From: CAZAPO01 sp044841755
Lineage (GTDB): Bacteria > Bacteroidota > Bacteroidia > Flavobacteriales > Flavobacteriaceae
Assembly (NCBI GenBank): GCA_044841755.1
Contig: JAXOFM010000003.1
Coordinates: 248,001 to 312,000 of the forward strand
Direction: 5' to 3'
Length of the DNA stretch: 64,000 nt
In this document: piece after piece, positions 37,332 to 46,263 of the stretch
How the letters are laid out: every line of letters begins with the position of its first letter
How positions within the stretch are numbered: the stretch's first letter is position 1
Translations under genes and position numbers: made by a program
The notes under the pieces: model-generated
Database searches by the model: none
What the model saw: the letters and a program-made list of their open reading frames with translations, nothing else
What the model was told of the DNA's origin: nothing

Positions 37332-37356
37332 ATTGTTCTTTTTAATATTGTTGCTG

Positions 37357-37425
37357 CAAACCTATTGGCCAATATCAGCTTTAAAAAGAAAGTGGGATGT
37401 GTTCAATTCTATGCGGGACATATTC
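37357..37425 (-). promoter_or_regulatory. Candidate LytTR-activated promoter of the ABC/peptidase operon
   Basis: On the minus strand 37364-37357 reads TAGGTTTG, an exact TAnnTTTG -7 box, 26 bp upstream of the ATPase start. No TTG is seen at -33. Further upstream are two direct repeats, GGGATGTGTTC (37394-37404) and GGGACATATTC (37415-37425), sharing GGGAYRTRTTC with starts 21 bp apart. Two half-sites about two helical turns apart are typical for LytTR regulators. Confidence 0.55.
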
Positions 37426-37538
37426 GCCTAAAAGGCATACAAAAGATGTTCGTCCCATTTTTTAATGAACTTGTGCAGGTGTTTTAGTCGTTTGTCAAAT
37501 TATTTGTTGACCGCATATTATTTAATTAATATTGACCC

Positions 37539-38327
37539 ATGAAATTAAAATCTCTAGTTAGAAACAGTTTTTTTTCTTTACGTACATTTAGAATCGCACT
37601 TGTTGTAATTGGTGTCATTATTGTTGCCTTTAATGACTATTTTGGTAAAAAAGAAGGTTTTGTAGAGTTTCTTCTATTATTTTTCATTACCGTTATTATT
37701 ACTGTTTCACATTGGTTGTTTGTTAACATTAAAGCCATTGTAAAGCTGAAGAATGAAAAGGCTAAAACAGAAATGATGCATTTGCAATCACAAGTAAATC
37801 CGCACTTCTTCTTTAATATGTTGAATAATTTATATGGATTGGTTGATAAAGACAGCGAACAAGCAAAAAAACTTATTTTAAAACTGTCTGACATGATGCG
37901 CTATAGTATTTATGAAGGACAAAAAGAGTATGTAACTCTCCAGCAAGAAATAGACTTTATCAATAATTATATTGAATTGCATAAAATGCGTTATCATAAA
38001 AATATTTCCATCAATTTTGATGTTGATGTTGATAATGAAAATATAAAGCTGATGCCCTTACTTTTTATTATTTTAGTTGAAAATGCTTTTAAACACGGAA
38101 TTGAAGTATTACGTAATGATGCATTTGCAAACATTTCTATTAGATCAAATCAGAATGAAATCACATTAAGTGTTGAAAATAACTTTGATGTGGACGAGAA
38201 AAGTAACAAAGGGATTGGCTTAGATAATTTAAAGAGAAGGTTAGAATTGGCATATCCTAAAAAACACGAGTTAGTTCATACAATTAATAATGATATGTAT
38301 ACTGCAACAATGAAGCTGAATTTATGA
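37539..38327 (+). CDS. LytS-type sensor histidine kinase (system 1)
   Basis: This is a 262-aa membrane kinase. Two hydrophobic segments (about residues 18-34 and 44-62) are followed directly by the His_kinase domain, with the phospho-acceptor H89 in QVNPHFFFNMLNNLYGL. The ATP-binding part has FIILVENAFKHGI (N box) and GIGLDNLKRRLEL (G box). There is no recognisable extracellular sensor domain; the loop between the two segments is only about ten residues, so the signal may be within the membrane or come from a partner such as the adjacent ABC system. It overlaps its regulator gene by four bases. Confidence 0.92.
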   Translation: MKLKSLVRNSFFSLRTFRIALVVIGVIIVAFNDYFGKKEGFVEFLLLFFITVIITVSHWLFVNIKAIVKLKNEKAKTEMMHLQSQVNPHFFFNMLNNLYGLVDKDSEQAKKLILKLSDMMRYSIYEGQKEYVTLQQEIDFINNYIELHKMRYHKNISINFDVDVDNENIKLMPLLFIILVENAFKHGIEVLRNDAFANISIRSNQNEITLSVENNFDVDEKSNKGIGLDNLKRRLELAYPKKHELVHTINNDMYTATMKLNL

Positions 38328-39019
38328 TAAAATATATTATTGTAGACGACGAAAACTTAGCTCACGATATTATAAAGGGATATTGTGATGCTTTACCAAA
38401 TCTTACACTGGTAAAGCATTGTTATGATGCCATTGAAGCTATGGAATGTCTTCGCAATCATGAGGTAGATTTGATGTTTTTAGATTTAAACATGCCTAAA
38501 TTAAAAGGTTTTGAATTTTTAAAAGCATTGCAAAATCCACCAAAAGTAATTGTTACTACAGCTTATCAAGAACATGCTTTAGAAGGTTTTGAGCTAAACA
38601 TTTTAGATTATTTATTAAAGCCTTTCAGTTTTGAACGCTTTGTGAAGGCTATCAATAAAGTTGAGGTTAAGAAAGAAGTTTCAACTCCAGCAACTCCGAA
38701 TATTAAAAAGGAAGAGGATAGTTTATTTTTGCGTTCAAGCAAGAAGATTGTACAAGTAAAAACAGATGATATTCTGTTTATCGAGTCCCTCAGAAATTAC
38801 ATATCCATCACTTTAAAGGATAAAGAAATTCAAGTTCGGGAAAAAATATCTGATATTATTAATGTACTTCCCGAAGACGATTTTATACAAACTCACAAAT
38901 CATTTATAGTGGCTAAAAAGCATATCAACGAAATTGAGGGGAATAGAATTTTTATCAATGATTTTGTAATACCAATTGGAAAGACGTATAAAATGAACTT
39001 AAAGAAGTTTATCCATTAA
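38324..39019 (+). CDS. LytTR response regulator (system 1)
   Basis: This is a 231-aa regulator. The receiver domain has acidic residues at D8-D9, phospho-acceptor D54 in LMFLDLNMP, and the TTAYQEHALEGFEL and YLLKPF motifs. Residues from about 130 on form a LytTR DNA-binding domain with ILFIESLRNYISI and HKSFIVAKKHINEI. It is translationally coupled to the kinase by an ATGA overlap. The likely target is the divergent ABC/peptidase operon; see the repeats at 37394-37425. Confidence 0.95.
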   Translation: MIKYIIVDDENLAHDIIKGYCDALPNLTLVKHCYDAIEAMECLRNHEVDLMFLDLNMPKLKGFEFLKALQNPPKVIVTTAYQEHALEGFELNILDYLLKPFSFERFVKAINKVEVKKEVSTPATPNIKKEEDSLFLRSSKKIVQVKTDDILFIESLRNYISITLKDKEIQVREKISDIINVLPEDDFIQTHKSFIVAKKHINEIEGNRIFINDFVIPIGKTYKMNLKKFIH

Positions 39020-39021
39020 AG

Positions 39022-39861
39022 TCAATTTTTGTTCAAATCAAAAATTACTTTTGCATCAACCCAATAAATATCAGCGTTATCGCCTCCATAAGATCTGTGA
39101 AAGAAGAAATATTTACCATCGGGAGAAATACTTCCATAAGCTTCAGCATGTTCGGTATTAATATTGTCTCCTAAGTTAATAGCCTTTCCCCAAGAGCCAT
39201 CTTCTTGTCGAAAACTAATGTATAAATCATTATCACCATAACCTTCGTCTCTTTCACTATCCCAGATTAAATAAGATTCATCAGGAGCAATAAAAGGGTG
39301 AGCAGTCCATTTACCTGCATTAATTTGCTCACCAAGCAACTGAGGTTCTTGGCGTATACCATTCTTAATTGTAGATGTACGAAGCACATCGCTTTTGTAA
39401 TCATCAAAAACATAGGTTCCATTAACAGATACTGTAAGTCTCATAATTCCTCTGTCTTCATCATCTAATAAGGACTTTGTATCTTTTAATTCTCCCCATC
39501 CAGTATTGGTTATTTCTCTATACTTTCTTCCTAAGAATAGCGTCTTCCCATCTTGCGTAACAAAAGGTTCACCTGCATAAGGAGGTACTTCTGACTCTAC
39601 CCATTGATTATCAATATTTTTAATAACAAATAATGTGTTCTTTTCATATTCACCACCTCGTCTTCTAAAATAAAATTCTTTAGCATCAGGTGAAAATGCA
39701 GCAGCTGCCTCTCTAAATTCATTTTTAATAATATCTGGAGCAAATAATTCTGGAACTAAACCAGGCGGCTCCTGTCCTAAATAGGTTAAAGAATCTTTTG
39801 AATTACAGCTCGCAATAAGAAGTACTGTGAATAAGGTTAAAAATGTATAATTGGTTTTCAT
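39022..39861 (-). CDS. PD40 beta-propeller lipoprotein
   Basis: This is a 279-aa protein. The frame opens at 39882, but the lipoprotein signal (MKTNYTFLTLFTVLLIASC) begins at the ATG at 39859-39861, which also avoids overlap with the upstream gene. PD40/WD40-like repeats are visible: AAAFSPDAKEFYFRRRGG, PFIAPDESYLIWDSERD and GSISPDGKYFFFHRS. Such proteins are exported and often bind peptides or glycans, or act as TolB-like scaffolds. It follows the esterase/beta-lactamase fusion by ten bases and is likely co-transcribed with it. Confidence 0.88.
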   Translation of the reverse strand: MKTNYTFLTLFTVLLIASCNSKDSLTYLGQEPPGLVPELFAPDIIKNEFREAAAAFSPDAKEFYFRRRGGEYEKNTLFVIKNIDNQWVESEVPPYAGEPFVTQDGKTLFLGRKYREITNTGWGELKDTKSLLDDEDRGIMRLTVSVNGTYVFDDYKSDVLRTSTIKNGIRQEPQLLGEQINAGKWTAHPFIAPDESYLIWDSERDEGYGDNDLYISFRQEDGSWGKAINLGDNINTEHAEAYGSISPDGKYFFFHRSYGGDNADIYWVDAKVIFDLNKN

Positions 39862-39871
39862 GGTTTTTATA

Positions 39872-41833
39872 TTATTTCGCAAAAGCTGGTATTACAATTT
39901 CAAAAATGGGTTTCATAATTTTATCATCCTCGCGGTCGTGACCAGAAATTACAATAGTTAAGTCTAATTCTTCTACAACCATTACACGTTGTCCTCCACC
40001 TCCCCAGGCTAACGTAGCATCATAATTTTTATCTCCAACTTTTACAGGTGTATAATACCAATAATACCCATAAAGATAATTCTTCGGCATCCAGTCTATA
40101 GCAGGCTTTACAATAGCACTTGTTGCCTTTTTTAGATAAGGTTTAGATATAAATTGTTTATCATTTAATTTTCCATCATTAAGTACTAAACTTCCCCATT
40201 TCAACATATCTCGAGAGGTCATACTCGTCATATAGCCTGCTTGAGGTAACCCATTTGGGTTGGTTGACCATTTGTAATTACTAATTCCCAACTTGTTTAG
40301 TACTTCATTTTTAATAAAATGTTCTGCTCCTTCCGGTACCATAGCATCAATAACTGTCATGACCAACATTGGGTTAAAATTACCATATAGATACTTTTGA
40401 GACTCGTCTGTTATAGGTTCGCTTTGTTCAAGAAGCTTCTGTACCAAACCTTGACCATATATGTTAGCAGTGTCTTTTTCTATTTCTTTCCATTTTTCAC
40501 GATCAATAGTTAGTCCACCCTGCATTGTCAAAGCTTTATGAAGTGTGATCTTTTCTGCGCCATCAACAAATTTTGATGGATCCAGGTCTTTTAAAAAATG
40601 CACTATCGGTTTATCTAGGTCATCCATTGTCAAATAGCCCAATTGAATAGCTCGACCAAGTAAAAGACTGGTGTAACCTTTTGTTGCAGAGGCTTGGCCA
40701 TGTGGTATGTTTATACGTCCTTTTTTATAATAAGATTCAAAAACTAATTTATCCTTGTGAGAAATCAGTAAGGCGTCATAGTTACCGTATTTACCTTCAA
40801 AAATTTCCTGAGATAATTTGAGAATTGCATTTTGATCCTTACTATTCACTCTTAGTGTATCTACCACTATTCCGTCTTTTCTGTTCTCTGGAGTTGTTGA
40901 CACAAATTCCTTATTAAGATGCGGAATATTCCAGAAGGATACTTCATTGTTTTCACTTGAAACATGTGTCATTGTGGATGACAACCAAGCAACACTTTCT
41001 ACTGCAACCCTTGGAAATGCAGTTTGGTGATCACCTTCAATGGTTTTTCTTTGTATTGATAAACTTAAATTTCTATCATCGAATAAAGCAATAAATTCAT
41101 CTGTAGGCTCTTCAGTATCTTCTTCTAAGGAACCGTATGCAATGAATACATTGGCATGCAATTTCTTACCGTCAATTGACTCTTCTTGCGCAAGTTTTGA
41201 ATTAATTTCTGATAGATAAGGTACTATGTCTTGACTCAACGGACTACCAAGAATATAATTATTAAAAGTATCAGGTTGAGTAAGTAGTATATAAGAACCA
41301 AATGCACCGCCTAAGGAATAACCAAAATAGGAACGACTATTTGGATCGGTACGATAGTTACTTTCCACAAATTTTATGACATCATTACGAATAAATTCTA
41401 AGTGATTATTTGCTTGACCAAATTTTAATAAAGGATGATTTGGGTTTGATTTTTTCCAGAATGAATAATCGGTAAATCGACTAGCATGAGCTCCATATTT
41501 GTCCATTAAATCGTCTGAAAGGTTCTTTTGCCAAGAAATTCCAACTAGAATAGCATCCTCTAACATGAATTCTGCAGATCCAGAAAGTATTTCAAGGTGC
41601 CACATAGCATCGGTGTAATAAAGAACGGGATATGTTTTGTCTTTATTCTCTATATAATCTTCCGGCAATTCTATGTAAAGTTCATAGTTTCCTCCTGTTT
41701 TAGAGTCTTTTATAGGAACTACCTGAATTTGTGGTAATACCAAAGATGTGCTTTCTGCATTATTTTCTTGAGCAAATACAGTATTTGTAATTATTAGTAA
41801 TAGTAAAAGAAAAAGTCTTATTCTGATTTTCAT
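39872..41833 (-). CDS. Exported esterase fused to a beta-lactamase-fold serine hydrolase
   Basis: This is a 653-aa protein with a signal peptide (MKIRIRLFLLLLLIITNTVFAQ). Residues about 35-290 are an esterase-D-like alpha/beta hydrolase with nucleophile S173 in GYSLGG and a likely catalytic H269. Residues about 320-653 are a class C beta-lactamase-fold domain with S382-A-T-K385, Y483-G-N485 and a later GGGG motif. Two serine hydrolases in one chain suggest processing of one substrate in two steps. The gene is divergent from LytS/LytTR system 2 and has a candidate activated promoter at 41855-41918. Confidence 0.9.
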   Translation of the reverse strand: MKIRIRLFLLLLLIITNTVFAQENNAESTSLVLPQIQVVPIKDSKTGGNYELYIELPEDYIENKDKTYPVLYYTDAMWHLEILSGSAEFMLEDAILVGISWQKNLSDDLMDKYGAHASRFTDYSFWKKSNPNHPLLKFGQANNHLEFIRNDVIKFVESNYRTDPNSRSYFGYSLGGAFGSYILLTQPDTFNNYILGSPLSQDIVPYLSEINSKLAQEESIDGKKLHANVFIAYGSLEEDTEEPTDEFIALFDDRNLSLSIQRKTIEGDHQTAFPRVAVESVAWLSSTMTHVSSENNEVSFWNIPHLNKEFVSTTPENRKDGIVVDTLRVNSKDQNAILKLSQEIFEGKYGNYDALLISHKDKLVFESYYKKGRINIPHGQASATKGYTSLLLGRAIQLGYLTMDDLDKPIVHFLKDLDPSKFVDGAEKITLHKALTMQGGLTIDREKWKEIEKDTANIYGQGLVQKLLEQSEPITDESQKYLYGNFNPMLVMTVIDAMVPEGAEHFIKNEVLNKLGISNYKWSTNPNGLPQAGYMTSMTSRDMLKWGSLVLNDGKLNDKQFISKPYLKKATSAIVKPAIDWMPKNYLYGYYWYYTPVKVGDKNYDATLAWGGGGQRVMVVEELDLTIVISGHDREDDKIMKPIFEIVIPAFAK

Positions 41834-41854
41834 GATTTTTTAGTTACGGTCGAA

Positions 41855-41918
41855 CAAAAATATAATATAGCTCATGATTAATATTTTAAAGTTGACAACC
41901 ATAATGATTAAATGACAA
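41855..41918 (-). promoter_or_regulatory. Candidate LytTR-activated promoter of the esterase-hydrolase operon
   Basis: On the minus strand 41862-41855 reads TATTTTTG, an exact TAnnTTTG box, 21 bp upstream of the start codon. No -33 TTG is present at 17-23 bp. Two TGACAA direct repeats lie at 41893-41898 and 41913-41918, 20 bp apart. The distance from the -7 box to the first repeat (30 bp) matches that in system 1. Confidence 0.45.
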
Positions 41919-42009
41919 AACCATTTCATCATTGATATAATCCTTTTATAAATAAATTAAGGCATTATATATTTATAGATAGTATCTTTATTCGCTATTA
42001 GACTACCTT

Positions 42010-43002
42010 ATGCTTAAGTCCTCTTTGAAGAATACAATACTGCTTAACATTGGTGCCTTTGTATTGGTAGCCATGCTAGAGATATTTGGCGGATGGCTAT
42101 CCAGAGATAAATATGATAGCGATTATGAATTTTATACATGGCAATTAGGCTTTGCTGTAAGTATTATGGCGGTAATTTGGATCAACCATTTTGTCCTTAT
42201 TCCATTTTTTTATGATAAAAGAAAGTACGTTTTATATGGTATATTACTTGTTATTGCCATATTCCTGTCGTCTTACATAAAAGGGTATGCTCCAAATAAC
42301 TGGGTTGGTGTCTATAAGACGTTCTTTTTCCTTATTTATACTACTGGAACCGGAATGGCTGCTTTCTTTCTAAGGAGAAGTATCCTATTTCGAAGAAAAA
42401 ATGATGAGAAAGAAAAATTACAGAAAGAAATGGAACTCAACTATTTAAAAGAACAAGTAAATCCCCATTTTTTATTCAACTCATTAAATAGCATTTATGC
42501 CCTTTCCAGACAACAGTCGCCAGAAACACCTCATGTGGTCATGCAACTCTCAGAATTAATGCGCTATCAGTTAGAGAGTTCAAAAAAAGAAACGGTTTTA
42601 TTAACCGAAGAACTAGAGTTTATAGAAAATTATTTACTACTTGAAGAAAAAAGACTTAGTAAAAGATGCACTGTTGAATTTTCAATTGAAGGCGATCTTT
42701 CGAGCTTGCAAATTTCGCCAATGCTATTAATTCCTTTTGCTGAAAATGCTATCAAGCATGGAGCGCAAAGTACCAATGAACAGAGTAAAATTGATATTGC
42801 TGCAACTATAAGAAACACAACTCTAAATTTTTCTGTAATTAACTCTAAGCCATCAATCATTTCTGATAATGCAAGAAAAGGAACTGGGCTTGAAAATGTA
42901 AAAAGACGTTTAACTTTGCTATATCCTGATGCGCATACCTTAGATATTATGGATAAAGAAAACGAATATATTGTAAACTTAACTATTGATTTAACTGTAT
43001 AA
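42010..43002 (+). CDS. LytS-type sensor histidine kinase (system 2)
   Basis: This is a 330-aa membrane kinase with four hydrophobic segments in the first 120 residues. The His_kinase domain has phospho-acceptor H153 in EQVNPHFLFNSLNSIYAL, an N box LIPFAENAIKHGA and a G box GTGLENVKRRLTL. It has no recognised extracellular sensor domain. A TATCTTTA sequence at 41983-41990 may be the -7 box. One base separates it from its regulator gene, and the esterase/hydrolase fusion is divergent from it. Confidence 0.92.
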   Translation: MLKSSLKNTILLNIGAFVLVAMLEIFGGWLSRDKYDSDYEFYTWQLGFAVSIMAVIWINHFVLIPFFYDKRKYVLYGILLVIAIFLSSYIKGYAPNNWVGVYKTFFFLIYTTGTGMAAFFLRRSILFRRKNDEKEKLQKEMELNYLKEQVNPHFLFNSLNSIYALSRQQSPETPHVVMQLSELMRYQLESSKKETVLLTEELEFIENYLLLEEKRLSKRCTVEFSIEGDLSSLQISPMLLIPFAENAIKHGAQSTNEQSKIDIAATIRNTTLNFSVINSKPSIISDNARKGTGLENVKRRLTLLYPDAHTLDIMDKENEYIVNLTIDLTV

Positions 43003-43003
43003 T

Positions 43004-43699
43004 ATGATAAAAGTTGGAATAGTTGATGATGAATTATTGGCGCGCAAAGTATTAGAAGAATATTGCTCGAAAATTGAGAACTTTGATATAGTAGTTAATA
43101 CTGGTAATCCACTTGAATTTATCAATTTTATTCAGCAAAACAAGGTTGATCTTATTTTTCTAGATATAAAAATGCCCGAGCTTAATGGAATGGAAATACT
43201 ACGCTCAATGATAGATCCGCCTAACGTAATTTTGACTACTGCTTATTCGGAATATGCGTTAGAAAGCTATAATTATAGTGTAGTAGATTATTTATTGAAA
43301 CCAATAAAACTAGAACGATTTTTAAAAGCAGTAAATAAAGTTTCAGCTTCAAAAATTACTGCTCCTAAAAAAAGTAATAAAATTGGGGAACTTCAAATAA
43401 AACATGATGGATTACCTGTTAATATTCCATTTGAATCTATCTTGTATATTCAGAGTTTTGGTAATTATTTAAAGATTTTTACTAACGAAAGAATGTATTT
43501 AATTCAGGAAACTCTTATTAATATTACCAAGGTTTTATCAGAAAACTTCCAACGAACACACAAATCTTACATTACCAATTTAGACCTTGTAACAAAGGCA
43601 ACTAAATCTCATTTGTTTATAAAAGATTTGCGAGTCCCTGTAAGTGCAATGTATCGTGTTTTGGTAAATCAAAAATTAGAAGAACTATCAAAGTTATAG
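43004..43699 (+). CDS. LytTR response regulator (system 2)
   Basis: This is a 231-aa protein of the same length as the system 1 regulator. The receiver has D8-D9 and phospho-acceptor D54 in LIFLDIKMP, with TTAYSEYALESYNY and YLLKPI. The LytTR domain from about residue 130 has ILYIQSFGNYLKIF and HKSYITNLDLV. It stands one base after its kinase gene, and its stop lies four bases from the convergent CocE-type hydrolase gene. The system 1 and system 2 pairs look like an old duplication that has diverged. Confidence 0.95.
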   Translation: MIKVGIVDDELLARKVLEEYCSKIENFDIVVNTGNPLEFINFIQQNKVDLIFLDIKMPELNGMEILRSMIDPPNVILTTAYSEYALESYNYSVVDYLLKPIKLERFLKAVNKVSASKITAPKKSNKIGELQIKHDGLPVNIPFESILYIQSFGNYLKIFTNERMYLIQETLINITKVLSENFQRTHKSYITNLDLVTKATKSHLFIKDLRVPVSAMYRVLVNQKLEELSKL

Positions 43700-43703
43700 A
43701 TAA

Positions 43704-45521
43704 TTAATATCTATTAATAGGAAGTTGAATATAACTATCTGTATACCACTTAATTTGTATAGGTTCTTTAGCATCTTTAATGCTTTCTTCACTTACATCT
43801 TTTCCAGTTCCGTAATTAATTTGATTAAAAGGGTGTTTAATTCCGTTTAGCATCACAACAATTCTACTTCCCTTTTTAATTTTTTTACTGGTCATTCTAA
43901 AATTATTAATAGGAATTGATGTTTTTTGATTTGGAGTTAATAGCGTTCTTTTTTCAATATCCCTAGACATACTAGCTCTGGTGGTAAATGGTAGTGTTAA
44001 ACTAAAGAATTTACCATCTGATGTTTGCTCGTAGATTAAAACATTGAAATCAAAATCCTTTTTATTGATGGAGATATTTATTGCTCCTGTTACAGAACCA
44101 CTTAGTTCTACATCCTCTTCAAAAGGTTCTGTTGAAAAAGAAAATCCTTCTCCCACAGTTAATGTTTCTGACACAACATTTCTACCACCGCTATAGTTCC
44201 AAGAATACTGACGACGATCTGCAAAATCAATCTTTTGCTCTAAATAAGTTGTAGCATCAGGTATATTAGACAAGCTAAAATGTTCATTAACTCCTAAGTT
44301 TCCTGTATTGTAAGTTGATTTAAATGCAACACCAGAACGTTCCTTGTTAAAATAAAATCTTAATGATTCAGAAGCAATTTTATCTAATGATGACACATGT
44401 TTCCAAGTATTAGCTCCCATTACTTGATAATTGATTTTATCTTTTAATAATGCTGGTTTTTCAGCGCCTTTAAAGATGTAATCAAACCAATCAAAGATGA
44501 TGTTTTTAATATTTATCTGAGCAACTGGATCTATTGTATACCCAAAAACGTTCTTTTCGGGAAGCTCTTGTGCTCCAAAGTGAGTATATGGTCCAATCAA
44601 TAGATAATGCTCTGCATTTTTATTGAATTGATAATGTGATTTTAAATAATACATCGATCCAAATTGTCCACCATCATAATACCCTGTTGTACTTAATACT
44701 GGAATATTAATCTTAGAAAAATCTTCTTTATATAAAGTCATACTTTTCCAATAATCATCAAACATTGGGTGTTCTAGTTTTTGATTGAACCCAGGATTTG
44801 GTGTACCATCTAAACTGTCTAATTTATTATAAGCGATGCCTTTATTATAATAATCGAAATACAAATCATTCCAACGTTTTCCATTGTAGTAAGAAACCGT
44901 GTCCAAAGTTTTGTTATTGGTTACATAATGCCACCAAGGGTAATGAAAGTTAAAGTAAACGCCATTTTCCATTGGTTCTGCAATACCAGGAGCTGCCGCA
45001 ACTGAAGGTACAATTGTTTTTAGCGCTGGATGAACTTTATCTTTCATAGAAGCCCATTGTACAAAACCAACATAACTTCCACCATACATACCTACTTCAT
45101 CATTACTCCATCCTTGTTCTGTAATCCAATCAATAACATCATAAACATCAGTGCCTTCCTGTTCATAAGGCGTAATTTCATCAGGACTTAAGTTTTTGCC
45201 TCTTGTATAAGAGATAACTCCAACATATCCTTTATCTGCTGCTTCAAAAGCTTTATTGATATCATCTTTACGAGTATAAATAGTATGAAATAATATGGCT
45301 GCTTGTGATTCTTTAACAGCTTTATTTCTAACAACAATGGCTGATATTTTCGCACCATCTCTAGTGGTAATAAGTAATGAATCTTGAACCAAATACTGTT
45401 TCCCTTCTTTACTGACTACTCTTGGTTTTTGTTGTTGCTCTGGTTCTATAATAAATTTACAAGAACACAGTACTACTGACAGTAACAATAATAAATTCTT
45501 AAACCTTAGAACTGTTTTCAT
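43704..45521 (-). CDS. CocE/NonD-type hydrolase, lipoprotein
   Basis: This is a 605-aa exported protein with a lipoprotein signal (LLLLSVVLCSC, cysteine 21). The alpha/beta hydrolase domain has nucleophile S149 in MYGGSYVGF, a G-x-S-x-x-G-like elbow typical of the X-Pro dipeptidyl peptidase (S15)/CocE family. The C-terminal PepX-like jelly-roll domain is visible in LSGSVTGAINISI and KGSRIVVMLNG. Known relatives cleave esters or release dipeptides after proline. The gene follows a 204-aa lipoprotein gene by ten bases, and both lie behind a copy of the 41-bp block. Confidence 0.9.
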   Translation of the reverse strand: MKTVLRFKNLLLLLSVVLCSCKFIIEPEQQQKPRVVSKEGKQYLVQDSLLITTRDGAKISAIVVRNKAVKESQAAILFHTIYTRKDDINKAFEAADKGYVGVISYTRGKNLSPDEITPYEQEGTDVYDVIDWITEQGWSNDEVGMYGGSYVGFVQWASMKDKVHPALKTIVPSVAAAPGIAEPMENGVYFNFHYPWWHYVTNNKTLDTVSYYNGKRWNDLYFDYYNKGIAYNKLDSLDGTPNPGFNQKLEHPMFDDYWKSMTLYKEDFSKINIPVLSTTGYYDGGQFGSMYYLKSHYQFNKNAEHYLLIGPYTHFGAQELPEKNVFGYTIDPVAQINIKNIIFDWFDYIFKGAEKPALLKDKINYQVMGANTWKHVSSLDKIASESLRFYFNKERSGVAFKSTYNTGNLGVNEHFSLSNIPDATTYLEQKIDFADRRQYSWNYSGGRNVVSETLTVGEGFSFSTEPFEEDVELSGSVTGAINISINKKDFDFNVLIYEQTSDGKFFSLTLPFTTRASMSRDIEKRTLLTPNQKTSIPINNFRMTSKKIKKGSRIVVMLNGIKHPFNQINYGTGKDVSEESIKDAKEPIQIKWYTDSYIQLPINRY

Positions 45522-45531
45522 TTAGTTATTC

Positions 45532-46146
45532 TTATTTTGAATATTCAATTAATTCCTCCGTATAAGAGAATCCCTCTTGATCTTGAGTCATATAGATAAA
45601 GTTTTTAATTTCTGGAGCATATACAATAACATCATCTGTTCTTGAAAAAATACCTTTTGAGGTTGTAATTCCTCCTTTAAACTCAATAGTATACGCCATA
45701 AATGTCCCTGCTTCTACAGCTACTTCTTTGTAAGAAATCACTTCAGCATCTTGACTATAAATTCCTGTATTAGATCCATCTGCACTGGTAAACTCAGTTT
45801 CATACTTCCATTTTTTACCAACTTCTAAAGGCCATAAGAAACGTGGGTTTTTACTTTTTTTAGGTTTTACAATATCAGATACTAAGATGGTATCATTACC
45901 AGAAGTTAAACCCAATTCTCCTTTAAAATCAACAATAGTTTTTGTGTCAATTCCTTCAGAGCGAACTTCACCTTCTCCAGAAACACCTTTGTATTTCCAA
46001 ACCCATTTTTCACCTACACTATAATCAGATAATACGGGTTGGTTAGTCGAAGTGGTTTCTGGATTGCTTTTGCAAGATGCTAAAAATGATAACGCTAATA
46101 TTAATACTAATTTAGTAGCGTTATTTAGAACTGTGATAACTTTCAT
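45532..46146 (-). CDS. Lipoprotein of unknown function
   Basis: This 204-aa protein has a lipoprotein signal (LVLILALSFLASC, cysteine 25). The mature part is beta-rich, with WVWKYKGVSGEG, a tryptophan-rich RFLWPLEVGKKWKYET and EVAVEAGTFMAYTIEFKG, resembling exported proteins that share the GKKW.Y pattern in Bacteroidota. No catalytic motif is seen. It is the first gene of the operon with the CocE-type hydrolase, directly downstream of the first 41-bp block. Confidence 0.78.
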   Translation of the reverse strand: MKVITVLNNATKLVLILALSFLASCKSNPETTSTNQPVLSDYSVGEKWVWKYKGVSGEGEVRSEGIDTKTIVDFKGELGLTSGNDTILVSDIVKPKKSKNPRFLWPLEVGKKWKYETEFTSADGSNTGIYSQDAEVISYKEVAVEAGTFMAYTIEFKGGITTSKGIFSRTDDVIVYAPEIKNFIYMTQDQEGFSYTEELIEYSK

Positions 46147-46204
46147 AATAATAGTTTTAATGATTTATAAGACAAATTAAAGGCAGTTTATTTTCAAAAA
46201 AAAC

Positions 46205-46246
46205 AAAAAGTACAGGAGCGTTCTAAAACATGGTTAAACGTAAATA
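46205..46246 (-). promoter_or_regulatory. Copy 1 of a 41-bp promoter/operator block (lipoprotein/hydrolase operon)
   Basis: The plus-strand sequence contains AAAAGTACAGGAGCGTT (46206-46222), then 11 variable bases, then TTAAACGTAAATA (46234-46246). The minus strand reads TACTTTTT at 46212-46205, close to a -7 box. The block is identical in layout to the copy at 48101-48141, except for one base in the second half. The promoter would drive the gene that starts at 46146. Confidence 0.7.
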
Positions 46247-46263
46247 AACGACAATATTTACGT

